A DNA stretch of 48,892 nt from the NCBI GenBank assembly GCA_016213925.1, contig JACQZH010000064.1:1-48892 (forward strand), in the 5' to 3' direction. Each line of letters opens with the position of its first letter. Position 1 is the stretch's first letter. The notes under the pieces are model-generated. The model made no database searches. It was not told the DNA's origin and saw nothing but the letters and a program-made list of their open reading frames with translations. Below are positions 40,108-48,892 of this stretch, piece by piece. The position numbers and the translations under genes were made by a program. Source of the DNA: Candidatus Omnitrophota bacterium. Its GTDB lineage: Bacteria > Omnitrophota > Gorgyraeia > B26-G9.

Positions 40108-41154
40108 TTATAACAGCATCCTTTTTAATAGTTCCGGTTTATTAGAATATGTGATCGCATCGCCGATCCTGATTAAACGCGCCTTACATAAATCAGCAAG
40201 CGATTGATTCATGCTCAACATCCCCTCTTTAGTTCCAGTCTCAATCATTGAATAAACCTGATGTGATTTTCTTTCACGAATCAAATTCGCTACAGCCGGA
40301 GTTACACTCATTGCTTCAATAGCCGCGACCCTGCCTTTCCCATCAGCACGAGGAATAAGCCTCTGTGAAATTACACCTTGCAAAGCCAGGGATGTCTGCA
40401 GCCTAATTTGGGACTGCTGCCCCTCAGGAAAAACATCGATAATACGGTCAATAGTCTGAACCGCGTCAATAGTATGCAAAGTAGCAAATACCAGATGCCC
40501 GGTTTCCGCGGCAGTTATTGCCGTTGAAATCGTTTCTAAATCGCGCATTTCTCCTACCAGAATAACATCCGGGTCTTCACGTAAAGCATCGCGCAAAGCA
40601 AGCGAAAAAGAAGGAGTATCAGAATAAACTTCTCTTTGATTTATGATACTTTTTTTATGGGGATGCAGATATTCGATAGGGTCTTCAACCGTTATTATAT
40701 GACACGACTGTTCTGTATTAACCAAATCAATCATTGCCGCCAAAGTAGTGGATTTACCGCTTCCTGTGGGCCCAGTAACCAACACCAATCCTCTTTGCCT
40801 GCGGGTTAATTCAGTTACAATAGCAGGCATATCAAGTTTGTCAATCGAAGGGATTTCAAAAGGTATAAAACGCAACGCAGCAGCCAGATAGCCTTTTTCA
40901 AAAAAAGCATTTACCCTAAAACGCGCGATATAACTGTAAGTAAAATCAATACTCCTCTGCTGAACAAGCTTATTTTTCTGATCTTCGTTAAGCATTGCCT
41001 GAACCAGATGCTCCGTATCATTAACTGTTAAAGCCTCAAGCTCAGCCGCAGTTAGCTTCCCGTTAATACGCATCATTGGCGGCAATCCTACAGTAAGATG
41101 TAAATCCGATGCGTTTTTTTCAATAGCCATTCGAATAAGATCAAGAATCTCCAT
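40108..41154 (-). CDS. pilT2: PilT-like ATPase, second copy (PilT2/PilU-like)
   Basis: 348 residues, clearly a paralogue of the next gene: Walker A GPTGSGKS at 128-135, Asp box GEMRDLETISTAI, His box ATLHTIDA. The retraction motif reads AVANLIRERK where PilT has AIRNLIREGK. In other bacteria a second PilT (PilU) assists retraction under load and works only with PilT. It follows the HAMP protein by 4 bases and precedes pilT by 3. Confidence 0.9.
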   Translation of the reverse strand: MEILDLIRMAIEKNASDLHLTVGLPPMMRINGKLTAAELEALTVNDTEHLVQAMLNEDQKNKLVQQRSIDFTYSYIARFRVNAFFEKGYLAAALRFIPFEIPSIDKLDMPAIVTELTRRQRGLVLVTGPTGSGKSTTLAAMIDLVNTEQSCHIITVEDPIEYLHPHKKSIINQREVYSDTPSFSLALRDALREDPDVILVGEMRDLETISTAITAAETGHLVFATLHTIDAVQTIDRIIDVFPEGQQSQIRLQTSLALQGVISQRLIPRADGKGRVAAIEAMSVTPAVANLIRERKSHQVYSMIETGTKEGMLSMNQSLADLCKARLIRIGDAITYSNKPELLKRMLL

Positions 41155-41158
41155 ATCC

Positions 41159-41758
41159 TTAGCTCTTTTCTGTTTTATATTGCATTATCAGAGTTTTAAG
41201 CTCACCAATTAAGTCATTTAATTTCCTGATCAGTGTAAGCGCTTCATCCTCATCGATCTTTTTATCTTTTAAATTTACATACAATACATTCGCTAAACCG
41301 GACAATTCAAAAATCAGTTTTCTATCCTTTTCCACCAGTAAATGCATATTTTCCACAACCGAGTTAAACGCCGCGGAAAGATTTTTCAACTCATCATCCC
41401 TGCGTAAACGCACATTACGTGTTAAATCGCCCCGGGAAACTTCATACGCAACCTTTTGAAGCCGGTATACAGGCCCGGCAATCTTATGAGAAAGCAATAC
41501 ACTTGCAAAAGCAGCAATAATAAGCGCAATTGGTATCTCAAAAGCCAAAAAAAGGTTAAGGATTTTAAAAACCTCATCCAAAGCTATGCCCATTTGAACA
41601 CCGCCGAACTTTTCCGTCATTAATGTCCAATGAGTAAAATAAACAGTCAGGACGATCATCCCGCTTACGATCAATATTGTGAATAACACCAGAGACATAT
41701 ATTTGAACTGTAAACTTCTTTGCACTAAAAAATGCTTGCGTACAGAATATTCTTTCAT
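41159..41758 (-). CDS. HAMP-domain membrane protein without output domain
   Basis: 199 residues: membrane helices at about 20-41 and 70-91, a HAMP domain (92-145) and a C-terminal coiled-coil tail of about 50 residues. There is no kinase, methyl-accepting or cyclase domain, so it ends where a normal HAMP receptor would begin signalling. AGGAG lies 9 bases before the ATG. It is the first gene of the pilT2-pilT-pilB-pilS-pilR-pilC operon and may tune the pilus motors or the PilS kinase through coiled-coil contact (inference). Confidence 0.82.
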   Translation of the reverse strand: MKEYSVRKHFLVQRSLQFKYMSLVLFTILIVSGMIVLTVYFTHWTLMTEKFGGVQMGIALDEVFKILNLFLAFEIPIALIIAAFASVLLSHKIAGPVYRLQKVAYEVSRGDLTRNVRLRRDDELKNLSAAFNSVVENMHLLVEKDRKLIFELSGLANVLYVNLKDKKIDEDEALTLIRKLNDLIGELKTLIMQYKTEKS

Positions 41759-41862
41759 CGGCAGTTTCTCCTGGTTTAAATCAACTTGTAATTTCAGCCT
41801 TTAATTTTTAAATTATCTAATCCTTTTTTTTCTCTATAGTTAAGCACAAATAACTAAAAATT

Positions 41863-41891
41863 AGGTTATCATATCAAGCTTTAAATGTCAA
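41863..41891 (-). promoter_or_regulatory. Promoter of the HAMP-pilT2-pilT-pilB-pilS-pilR-pilC operon
   Basis: Leftward perfect -35 TTGACA (41891-41886), 17-base spacer and a weak -10 TAACCT (41868-41863). The predicted start near 41856 leaves a leader of about 98 bases. A second exact TTGACA lies 22 bases upstream (41913-41908) without a usable -10 of its own. The perfect -35 with poor -10 suggests moderate expression. Confidence 0.6.
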
Positions 41892-41914
41892 CCCAATGGA
41901 TTACGCCTGTCAAG

Positions 41915-41956
41915 CCAAAATAAAACCAAAAACCTCAAATTAAAAGCTAAAAATAC
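41915..41956. repeat. A-rich heptamer-like spacer near asnB
   Basis: Words such as AAAACCA, AAAACCT, AAAGCTA and AAAATAC recur at about 7-base steps. The pieces AAAACCAAAAAC and AAAAGCTAAAAA also occur on the minus strand of the lpd-lipB spacer (13467-13500). The match is suggestive of the same degenerate repeat family, but low complexity makes chance similarity possible. Confidence 0.35.
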
Positions 41957-41965
41957 GCAATCCCG

Positions 41966-43843
41966 CTAACCTATAAATTCTTTATGCCAAAGCTCAAACA
42001 TAAGCAATGCCCAAAGCTTAAAACCATTATCTGTTTTTCGGCTCATATGCTCGTTGATAAGACTTCGTAAATATTCCTTATTAAAATACCCTCTATTGAT
42101 ACTTTCTGTGCTTAAAAGCGCATCCTGCATCATATCTTTTAATTCGCAGCGAAACCATTGACCGATCGGCATGCCTAACCCTTTTTTAGTCCGGTAAATT
42201 ATTTTATTCGGCAGTAAACTTTCTGCTGTCTTTTTTAAAACATACTTGTTCTGAAAATAATGCAATTTAAGATCAAGCGGAATAGTTGCGGCATATTCAA
42301 CGAATTTGTGGTCTAAAAAAGGCGAACGTACTTCTAAAGAATTTGCCATACTTGCAATATCCATTTTTACCAGCAGGTCAAACGGCAAATAAGTATTGCC
42401 CTCCATTTTTATTGTCTTATCGACAAAATCTATCCCTGATTGTTCTTGATATACCCTGTTCAAAAATTCCCAGTCATCATCAATTGACATCTGCTTTAAA
42501 ACATCCCCATTTAATAATTCCAATTTTTCATTTTTTCTAAAAGCAGAGACCCAATTCAAATACCGCATTAGCGGCTGATACTCAAGAACTTTAAAAAACC
42601 TTTTCATCTGCCATCTCGCTGTTCTGACATCATTACCTGGAGGAATTAGATAAAAAAGCATTTTAAACAAATTTTTTAAAAAAAGGGGCATACAGTCTAT
42701 AGCCTGTGCTACTGACGCGGCAGTATAACGATAATACCCTGCAAAAGATTCATCTCCCCCATCTCCGGTTAAAATAACTTTTACTTTTAAAGCGGCGAAT
42801 TTTGCCAAATAATAGGTAGGAATACAGGAATAATCCGCAAACGGTTCTCCATAATGCCTGATAATTTTCGGTATTATTTCCACTGCTTCGGGTTTTATCA
42901 TAATTTTATAATGCTGCGTTTGAAATTTATCTGCAATTATCTGCGCGTATTTTAATTCATTATAAAGCTTATCAGAAAATCCCACGGAAAATGTTTTTAG
43001 CCTACTTACAACATGCTTATTCATTAAACTAACAATGAGGCTTGAATCTATTCCCCCGCTTAAAAATGCGCCCAAAGGGACATCGCTAACCATACGTAAT
43101 TTTACCGCTTCTTCTAAACGCTCCGTCAATTCCTGTTTATACTCGCAGACCTTTTTTCTTGCAGATACTCCTACGTTTAATCTCCAGTAACGTCTTAATA
43201 TAACTTCCTTATCTTTTACAATCATATAATGAGCAGGAGGCAGTTTAAAAACTTCTTCAAACATTGTTAAAGGCGCAGGTACATAGAGAAACGTTAAATA
43301 CAGATTCAATGCCTGTTTATCGACTTTCCTCGAAATAAACGGCAGCTGTATTAACGCCTGCAGCTCGGAAGCAAAAGCAAAATGATCAGCATTTCTCCAA
43401 TAGACCAATGGTTTTTTCCCCAGGCGGTCCCGGGCAAGAAATAATTTCTTTTCATTTCCATCCCAAAGCGCGAAAGCAAACATTCCACGCAGATAATCCA
43501 GACAGGCTTCTTTATATTCTTCATATAAATGCACAACAACTTCAGAATCGCTTTTTGTATAAAAATTATGCCCTTTTTTTTCAAGCAATGCGCGTAGTTC
43601 AATGAAGTTATAGATTTCTCCGTTTATAATAAGCCAGATTTTCCTAGCTTCATTATGTATCGGCTGTTTTCCGGTTTCCAAGTCTATGATCGATAAACGC
43701 CGATGCCCAAGGCCAACATTTTTTTCTAAATAATACCCGCTATCATCCGGCCCGCGATGCGCTAATTTTTCCGACATCAATTCAATTAATTTTTTATCCG
43801 CAGCTTGGCCGTTAAAATTTACTATCCCGCAAATTCCGCACAT
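41966..43843 (-). CDS. asnB: Glutamine-hydrolysing asparagine synthase (polysaccharide-locus type)
   Basis: 625 residues. The N-terminal Ntn-hydrolase domain starts with the nucleophile C2 (MCGICGIVNFNG); HRGPDDSG (29-36), GHRRLSIIDL and NGEIYNF line its active site. The synthetase domain has the pyrophosphate loop SGGIDSS at 262-268. It adds ammonia from glutamine to a carboxylate. Members of this length in polysaccharide/exosortase (XrtA) clusters probably amidate a sugar acid or matrix component, not aspartate. Here it follows three GT4 glycosyltransferases, supporting that role. AAGGA lies 9 bases before the ATG. Confidence 0.9.
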   Translation of the reverse strand: MCGICGIVNFNGQAADKKLIELMSEKLAHRGPDDSGYYLEKNVGLGHRRLSIIDLETGKQPIHNEARKIWLIINGEIYNFIELRALLEKKGHNFYTKSDSEVVVHLYEEYKEACLDYLRGMFAFALWDGNEKKLFLARDRLGKKPLVYWRNADHFAFASELQALIQLPFISRKVDKQALNLYLTFLYVPAPLTMFEEVFKLPPAHYMIVKDKEVILRRYWRLNVGVSARKKVCEYKQELTERLEEAVKLRMVSDVPLGAFLSGGIDSSLIVSLMNKHVVSRLKTFSVGFSDKLYNELKYAQIIADKFQTQHYKIMIKPEAVEIIPKIIRHYGEPFADYSCIPTYYLAKFAALKVKVILTGDGGDESFAGYYRYTAASVAQAIDCMPLFLKNLFKMLFYLIPPGNDVRTARWQMKRFFKVLEYQPLMRYLNWVSAFRKNEKLELLNGDVLKQMSIDDDWEFLNRVYQEQSGIDFVDKTIKMEGNTYLPFDLLVKMDIASMANSLEVRSPFLDHKFVEYAATIPLDLKLHYFQNKYVLKKTAESLLPNKIIYRTKKGLGMPIGQWFRCELKDMMQDALLSTESINRGYFNKEYLRSLINEHMSRKTDNGFKLWALLMFELWHKEFIG

Positions 43844-43876
43844 TTTAAATTTTCCTTAAAAACAAGCTGATTAATA

Positions 43877-44941
43877 TTATTTGTTTTTAAAAAGAGATTT
43901 TAGAATAACATAACTTCCATTTCGCGAAAATCTTTCTAAAACCGTAATCCTACCTTGTTTTCCAATCTTCACTCTTAGTTTTTCATCACTAATCAGCATA
44001 GCTAATTTTTTTTCCCACGCGTATTCATCAGAGGCTAAAAAACCATTCTCCCCGTCATCAATTATTTCCTTGTAGACTCCGGCTTGCGAACAAACAACCG
44101 GAATACCGCAGGACATGTACTGGAGAGCTTTAAGAGCGCATTTGCCTTTTCCCCAGGCATCTTCAACTAAAGGAGCAATGCCTATATCAAACTTATTCAC
44201 TTCATCAACCTCCGAGATAAAACTCCAGGGAATATTCACCACATCTACTCCTTTTACAAAAAAATTATTTACCCCTACAACACGGACCTCTATCTGAAAT
44301 AAACGGCTCAAGTTGCGTAAAGAATCTCCCAGGGCATCAAGATAAAAAAGAGTATGCTCACTGCCGATCCAGCCAATAACAACTTTAGTTTTCGCAAGCT
44401 GTTCTTTCTTATCAATAAACCAGCGATTAGTATCTATAGATGTCGGAATAAGCTGCACATTTGAGTTAAAACGCAAAGCATATGTCTTTAAATAATTATT
44501 CCCAACAATAACTAAACGGCTTATCCGGATTATATCTCTTATATTATCTTTATAACGAAAGTTATACAGAAAACTCTGCCTCTGCGGCGGGACAAGAAAA
44601 ATAGCATCATCAAAATCGAAAACAATATTTTTATTTAATAGACAAATAAGTCTTTCAAAAACAGGATAAACTTGAGGCAATATTTCCCTCTGTATAAAAA
44701 TAATATCGTAAAATTTAACCCTAAGTAAATCAAAAAACCTACGTAAAATAATAAAAAATAAACACGGCACTTTACGCCATAGCCCTTGTTTAATATACAT
44801 AAAATTAAAAATAAAATCAGGGACAGCAGGGCTGACATGACAAATTACGCCGTCTTTTTTTAAAAGCTCAATGTATTGATACACCCGGTATCTGCTTGAA
44901 GCTCCAAGTTCCGTCGTTTGAGTAAGGAAAAGCACCCTCAT
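43877..44941 (-). CDS. Glycosyltransferase, GT4-like (GT-B fold)
   Basis: 354 residues with a GT-B layout. The N-terminal half opens [23 protein letters not shown] (acceptor side) and includes FDFDDAIF. The C-terminal donor domain has VVIGWIGSEHTLFYL and GKCALKALQYMSCGIPVV, in which the first Glu of the usual GT4 E-x7-E motif is not obvious. Its start shares ATGA with the stop of the preceding glycosyltransferase (44938-44941). Donor and acceptor are unknown; it works on the polysaccharide made by this cluster. Confidence 0.83.
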   Translation of the reverse strand: MRVLFLTQTTELGASSRYRVYQYIELLKKDGVICHVSPAVPDFIFNFMYIKQGLWRKVPCLFFIILRRFFDLLRVKFYDIIFIQREILPQVYPVFERLICLLNKNIVFDFDDAIFLVPPQRQSFLYNFRYKDNIRDIIRISRLVIVGNNYLKTYALRFNSNVQLIPTSIDTNRWFIDKKEQLAKTKVVIGWIGSEHTLFYLDALGDSLRNLSRLFQIEVRVVGVNNFFVKGVDVVNIPWSFISEVDEVNKFDIGIAPLVEDAWGKGKCALKALQYMSCGIPVVCSQAGVYKEIIDDGENGFLASDEYAWEKKLAMLISDEKLRVKIGKQGRITVLERFSRNGSYVILKSLFKNK

Positions 44942-46077
44942 TTTTTCGCCTCTTTTTTTATCAGGGCTTCATAAATAGCCAATGTTCTTGCCGCGGCTTT
45001 TTCCCATGAAAATAATTTTGCCCTTATTCTGCCTCTTGAGGAAAGTTCTTTTTTTAGATTTTCATTTTTTAAAATTAAAAGCATAGTCTGGGCTATCGAG
45101 TCCTCACTGTAAGGATCGCAACACAGCCCTGCATCAGCAACTACCTCAGGCATAGAAGAAACATTAGAACAAATTACCGGCGCACCGCAAGACATCGCTT
45201 CTAAAAGCGGCATCCCAAATCCTTCGTAAAGCGAGGGTAAAATTAGAAGCTCCGCGGCATTCATAAGCAATACTAATTCTTGCTGCGGAACATAGCCGGT
45301 AAATATCACCTTTTCCGATACCCCTTCGCGTTTAGTCGTTTCAAATATTTCCTTATACATCCATCCTTTTTGACCGGAGATAACCAAACTCACCCGACCA
45401 TTAAAAACATTAAGCACATGCCTGAACGCTCTGATAAGACGGGGAATATTTTTCCGCGGCTGCAGCACTCCGGTAAATAACACGTAATGACCATTTATTT
45501 TATACTTCTCTTTAACCGAAAATAAGAGACTCTTATCTTCTATTGGATGAAAAATACTATTAACACCGTGATAAACCACCTCTATACGGTCTTCACTTAT
45601 ATTATAGTAATGCATAATATCTTTTTTCGTCGACTCGGAAATCGCAATTATTTTATCTGCATGTTTTGCAGCATATCTGGTAAACATTTCTGACCGTAAG
45701 CCTAAACCAAAAGAAAAATATTCCTTGAATTTAAGAAATGCTACGTCATGAATCGTCACCAGTGTCGGGCATAGTCGGAAAAATGGGATCTTTTGTCCAG
45801 CCGGGATATGTAAAACATCCGGCCGTTTATGAAAAAGTTCCACCGGAAGTCTGCATTGCACCCAAAATGAACGGCAGGAACCTATATTACGCAAGCTCCT
45901 ATAGTGGAATTTAGCGTTTAGCAGTTCTGGCACAAACACAAGAGGATTCTGTGCGTATAAGAAATATTCATTAGCAGTATCAATTTGCGCTAATGACCGC
46001 AGGAGGTTGTCGACATAAATACCCATGCCAACTTTTGTTCTATAATTTGTCTCAAAAGCATCAATTGCAATACGCAT
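44938..46077 (-). CDS. Glycosyltransferase family 4
   Basis: 379-residue retaining GT4 enzyme. N-terminal [21 protein letters not shown], central [20 protein letters not shown] and the donor motif [25 protein letters not shown] with the E-x7-E pair. Typical of mannosyl- and other hexosyltransferases in surface polysaccharide loci. No Shine-Dalgarno is visible before the ATG at 46077; the next gene downstream overlaps by 4 bases. Confidence 0.9.
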   Translation of the reverse strand: MRIAIDAFETNYRTKVGMGIYVDNLLRSLAQIDTANEYFLYAQNPLVFVPELLNAKFHYRSLRNIGSCRSFWVQCRLPVELFHKRPDVLHIPAGQKIPFFRLCPTLVTIHDVAFLKFKEYFSFGLGLRSEMFTRYAAKHADKIIAISESTKKDIMHYYNISEDRIEVVYHGVNSIFHPIEDKSLLFSVKEKYKINGHYVLFTGVLQPRKNIPRLIRAFRHVLNVFNGRVSLVISGQKGWMYKEIFETTKREGVSEKVIFTGYVPQQELVLLMNAAELLILPSLYEGFGMPLLEAMSCGAPVICSNVSSMPEVVADAGLCCDPYSEDSIAQTMLLILKNENLKKELSSRGRIRAKLFSWEKAAARTLAIYEALIKKEAKK

Positions 46078-46112
46078 ATATTATTTCGTTATATTTTAAT
46101 AACCAGTTCATG

Positions 46113-47423
46113 TTATTTTCCGCAAGAAATTATTGTTTGATTAAAAAAATTCATTAGCCACGACATATAAGCTTTTTCACTAAGAAATTCCTGCTGATAT
46201 TTTTGAGCTGCTATGCCCATTTTAAAAGCAAGCTGTTCGTCACTTAAAAGTAATTGTATTTTTTCTTTCATCTGCTCCAAATTTTTATGTTTTACTAAAA
46301 AACCAGTTGTGTTGTCCTTAAGCCATTCATTAATTCCGCCAACATTAAATGCTACCACTGGTTTGCCATATGCCATAGATTCAATCCCAGCCAGGCCAAA
46401 AGGTTCTGGCCAAATAGACGAAACAACGGTCAATCTCGCTTCTTTAATCAACAAACTAAGATTTTGATGATCCATCCATCCGTGGAATTTTATATTTTTG
46501 TCTAAGTTTAATGTCTTTGAGATAGTTATAGCATTTTCCAGGTCATCACCTTTACCCACTATATCCATCTCGAAGTCGTTCAACCCGGCTATTGCCTTAA
46601 TAAGATACGAAAGGCCCTTTTCATAACTTATTCTTCCAAAAAATAATATTTTTCTTTTTTTTCCAAAACTCACATCCCCATTTTTATTAAAATTAGTAAA
46701 CAAAGGCTGTGAAAAAATCTTATTTTCACAAACTCCATTGTTAATATAATTAAGTTTTACGTAAGAAGAGTTACAAAGTATTCTGTCTGGGATGTTAATC
46801 AAAGCGTCACGATACAAAGTCTGCCAATTAAGATATTTCATCTGTGGAATTGACAATGGGTTTAGGCATTTATTCTTTAAACAAACCGCCCCCATTTTAT
46901 TATTACAAATAATATCATCCTTATAAACTCCTAAAAGCTTATAAATACGCGGGCAGATACAAAAATAGTCATGAATCATTTGAACTATCGGAATATCTAT
47001 TTTAGCGAGTTTAAAAGAAATCAGCCCGTCAAAATTATTTAAAAAAATAATATCCACCTGCTCTTCTTTTATAATTCTCTCTAAATTCCTAATTTCATTT
47101 TTAAATAATTTATTATATTCTGAATATTTTTTAACACATGAGAGTATCATTGCCATGCCCGATTTTGCCAAGCTGCGCTTTGTAATCATAGAGGAATAAT
47201 TTTGGACTGCTTCTTTAGCGATAAACGTAAAATTACATGGCAGATAAGGCAAGTAATAAGCATGGTCATTATCTAATGAAAAATCAGGAGCTTTACTGCC
47301 GCTTTTAGTATAAACCCTTACAACCTTATTCCCATTTTTTTTTAATCCGGAAATTACGTTGTCCAAATAGGACTCTGCACCCGCTACTGGATAGTCATAA
47401 TAGTTTTGGATTAAGATATTCAT
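46113..47423 (-). CDS. Glycosyltransferase family 4 with cysteine cluster
   Basis: 436-residue GT4 enzyme with donor motif WPEPFGLAGIESMAYGKPVVAF and ILFFGRISYEKGLSYLIKAI. In the N-terminal half a cysteine cluster (HDYFCICPRIYKLL, then IICNNK and VCLKNKC) follows the acceptor loop; the same pattern occurs in many GT4 proteins and may bind metal. One base separates it from the radical SAM gene upstream, so the two are co-transcribed. Confidence 0.9.
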   Translation of the reverse strand: MNILIQNYYDYPVAGAESYLDNVISGLKKNGNKVVRVYTKSGSKAPDFSLDNDHAYYLPYLPCNFTFIAKEAVQNYSSMITKRSLAKSGMAMILSCVKKYSEYNKLFKNEIRNLERIIKEEQVDIIFLNNFDGLISFKLAKIDIPIVQMIHDYFCICPRIYKLLGVYKDDIICNNKMGAVCLKNKCLNPLSIPQMKYLNWQTLYRDALINIPDRILCNSSYVKLNYINNGVCENKIFSQPLFTNFNKNGDVSFGKKRKILFFGRISYEKGLSYLIKAIAGLNDFEMDIVGKGDDLENAITISKTLNLDKNIKFHGWMDHQNLSLLIKEARLTVVSSIWPEPFGLAGIESMAYGKPVVAFNVGGINEWLKDNTTGFLVKHKNLEQMKEKIQLLLSDEQLAFKMGIAAQKYQQEFLSEKAYMSWLMNFFNQTIISCGK

Positions 47424-47424
47424 A

Positions 47425-48892
47425 TTATCTTATTCTTTTGAAAAGATTGCTTATTTTAATTTTTAAATTATTATAAACATAAAAAACCCATACTATTACT
47501 AAAACAAACGCATCAAAAATAAAAAAACAAAAAATCACAATTCTATTTAAACAGATTGGCGATTGGAACGATTTTGAGCATTTAGCTAACCTATGTATTA
47601 TAATGACGTTAGGGCATAATAATAAAAGCGCCACCATTTGCATAGGTTCAAGCAGCCCGCGCAGACTTATAAAAGCAGCCTGGACATTGCCGGGTTTAAG
47701 TCTTTGGGAAAGTTGATATAATGAACCTGTGCCCACAGCTTCAACATGAAATAAATTATGATCATTTAATGATAATTGTTTTATTAACAGCCAATCAGCT
47801 AATGATGAAAAAACTATAATCTCAGTATCCGGATAAGCTGTCCTTATTATTCGGTATCTCAGCTCATCAAAATATCCCATAAAAACATTATTTGCCTGAT
47901 TTACTTTTTTGCTGGAAAGAAAATTTTTAATCTTTAATGCTTGATTTTCAATCTGCACAGAAGCAATATTATAAGCACGTTTTCTATCGATTTGCGTAAA
48001 ATAAGCTGTTTCAAACGGAATTTTTACATCATCGGAAAAGTGAGAAACATCTTCAACATCCATTAAAAAACTGCCGTTTTGCTTTACATACTCCCATAGT
48101 TTCGTTCCTGGGTAAGCAACAGCAATATTATACATAAAATCATCAAGCCCTAAACTATTTTGAAATTCTATTGTTTTAATTACAGAACTAAAACTATCAT
48201 GAGGCAATCCGATAATAAAATATCCTACAGTTTTCATACCGGCTTCTTTTATTATTTTAACCGCCCGGCTTATATCTTCTAAAGATTCCCCTTTTTTTAT
48301 ATTTTCAAACACTTTAGGATCGGCTGTTTCTATCCCAAGAGCACAACTCTGACATCCTGCTTTTTTCATTAAATCAGCCAGTTCATTATCAATTTTATCT
48401 GCTCTTATACCGTTGTGGCAATACCAGGACATATTCAGTTTTTTTTCTATAATTAAAGAACATATTTCTTTTGCTCTTTCTAAATCAAAAGTAAAATTAT
48501 CATCTAGAATTTCAAACTGTGAAAAGCCAAATTTTCTTTTAGCATTTTCTAATTCCGCAATAACATTAAGCGGCAAACGCGGTCGCCATTTTTTGCCCAA
48601 ACTTATCCCGACACAGCAAAAGATACATCCGTAAGGGCATCCACGGCTAGTAAGTAACGGGTATGGGAAGGAATCATAATTTACCCCCTCAATGACATCA
48701 ATACTGGGAAAAACCATATCATTAAGAGATTCAATTAATTCCGGAGGCTGCCAACAAACTTCAGAATTCTTTAAATAAGCAATACCGTTTATCCGGGTAA
48801 AATCATCTTTACCATTTGCTATTTTATCAACAAATTCAACAAAAGAATTCTCGCTTTCATTTAAAAAAAAAAACCAAAATTCTCTCAAGCTA
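47425..48892 (-). CDS. B12-binding-type radical SAM protein, N-terminus cut by window edge
   Basis: At least 488 residues; the frame is open to the last base, so the start lies outside. The first visible stretch (ENSFVEFVDKIANGKDDF, then INGIAYLKN) corresponds to the end of a cobalamin-binding domain. The radical SAM core has C-x3-C-x2-C in SRGCPYGCIFC, then FEILDDNFTFDLERAKEIC and GYFIIGLPHDS. Unlike simple B12 radical SAM proteins it carries a C-terminal extension of about 170 residues ending in a hydrophobic helix and a basic tail. Such enzymes methylate or rearrange unactivated carbons; with glycosyltransferases next door a sugar or lipid-linked substrate is plausible. Confidence 0.85.
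   Translation of the reverse strand, partial: SLREFWFFFLNESENSFVEFVDKIANGKDDFTRINGIAYLKNSEVCWQPPELIESLNDMVFPSIDVIEGVNYDSFPYPLLTSRGCPYGCIFCCVGISLGKKWRPRLPLNVIAELENAKRKFGFSQFEILDDNFTFDLERAKEICSLIIEKKLNMSWYCHNGIRADKIDNELADLMKKAGCQSCALGIETADPKVFENIKKGESLEDISRAVKIIKEAGMKTVGYFIIGLPHDSFSSVIKTIEFQNSLGLDDFMYNIAVAYPGTKLWEYVKQNGSFLMDVEDVSHFSDDVKIPFETAYFTQIDRKRAYNIASVQIENQALKIKNFLSSKKVNQANNVFMGYFDELRYRIIRTAYPDTEIIVFSSLADWLLIKQLSLNDHNLFHVEAVGTGSLYQLSQRLKPGNVQAAFISLRGLLEPMQMVALLLLCPNVIIIHRLAKCSKSFQSPICLNRIVIFCFFIFDAFVLVIVWVFYVYNNLKIKISNLFKRIR

Noticed and set aside
1-48892. tRNA, rRNA, riboswitch, insertion-sequence and prophage signals
   Set aside because: Intergenic regions are short, and reading them by eye showed no tRNA T-arm, rRNA segment, known riboswitch core, transposase motif or att-like duplication. 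A covariance-model search could still find something small.

Overview
This window is 48.9 kb of compact, low-GC bacterial chromosome. The set of families fits an uncultured lineage such as Candidatus Omnitrophota (OP3) or a relative: an archaeal-type ATP-dependent DNA ligase, a Ski2-like helicase, a GH94-type phosphorylase, a complete type IV pilus set, and an XrtA-style asparagine synthase next to GT4 glycosyltransferases. The phylum is inferred from family content and style, not from a marker tree. All genes lie on the minus strand except a GH94-like phosphorylase and a Ski2-like helicase. No rRNA, tRNA, CRISPR array, insertion sequence or prophage gene was seen.

Layout. 1-4.6 kb: operon rmlB-rmlD-Nudix-ATP-ligase-amrS (last gene cut by the window edge), read leftwards from a near-consensus promoter. 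A second promoter facing the other way starts the GH94 gene (4.7-7.4 kb). 7.5-10.1 kb: a CheC-like protein and a Ski2-like helicase, divergent, each with a promoter so close to its start codon that both mRNAs should be essentially leaderless. 10.2-14.9 kb: secreted protein, aminotransferase, Lrp/AsnC regulator, free-standing lipoyl domain, lipB and lpd. The lpd flanks contain heptanucleotide-phased repeat DNA. 15-25.1 kb: housekeeping run argS, HD-GYP, rsfS, a shortened CNNM/CBS protein, nadD, proA, proB, obg, rpmA, rplU, an RNase G missing part of its catalytic domain, and a DUF2344 protein.

25.2-29.6 kb: pilMNOPQ (alignment complex and secretin), with its own promoter and a strong terminator. 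29.6-32.3 kb: rsmE, an unknown membrane protein and mtaB. 32.4-41.9 kb: second pilus block, transcribed as HAMP protein, pilT2, pilT, pilB, pilS, pilR, pilC, then the pilin pilA under a separate sigma-54 promoter. 42-48.9 kb: polysaccharide genes (radical SAM/B12 protein cut by the window edge, three GT4 glycosyltransferases, asparagine synthase).

How it fits together: PilB extends and PilT/PilT2 retract the pilus through PilC, PilMNOP and PilQ. PilS/PilR presumably read a membrane cue and switch on pilA through sigma-54; a perfect -24/-12 element and two dyads three helical turns apart sit just upstream of the pilin transcription unit. The best candidates for something new are the deleted RNase G, the stand-alone lipoyl carrier with LipB and E3 but no visible E1/E2, the small gene between the sigma-54 promoter and pilA, and the heptamer-phased spacers.
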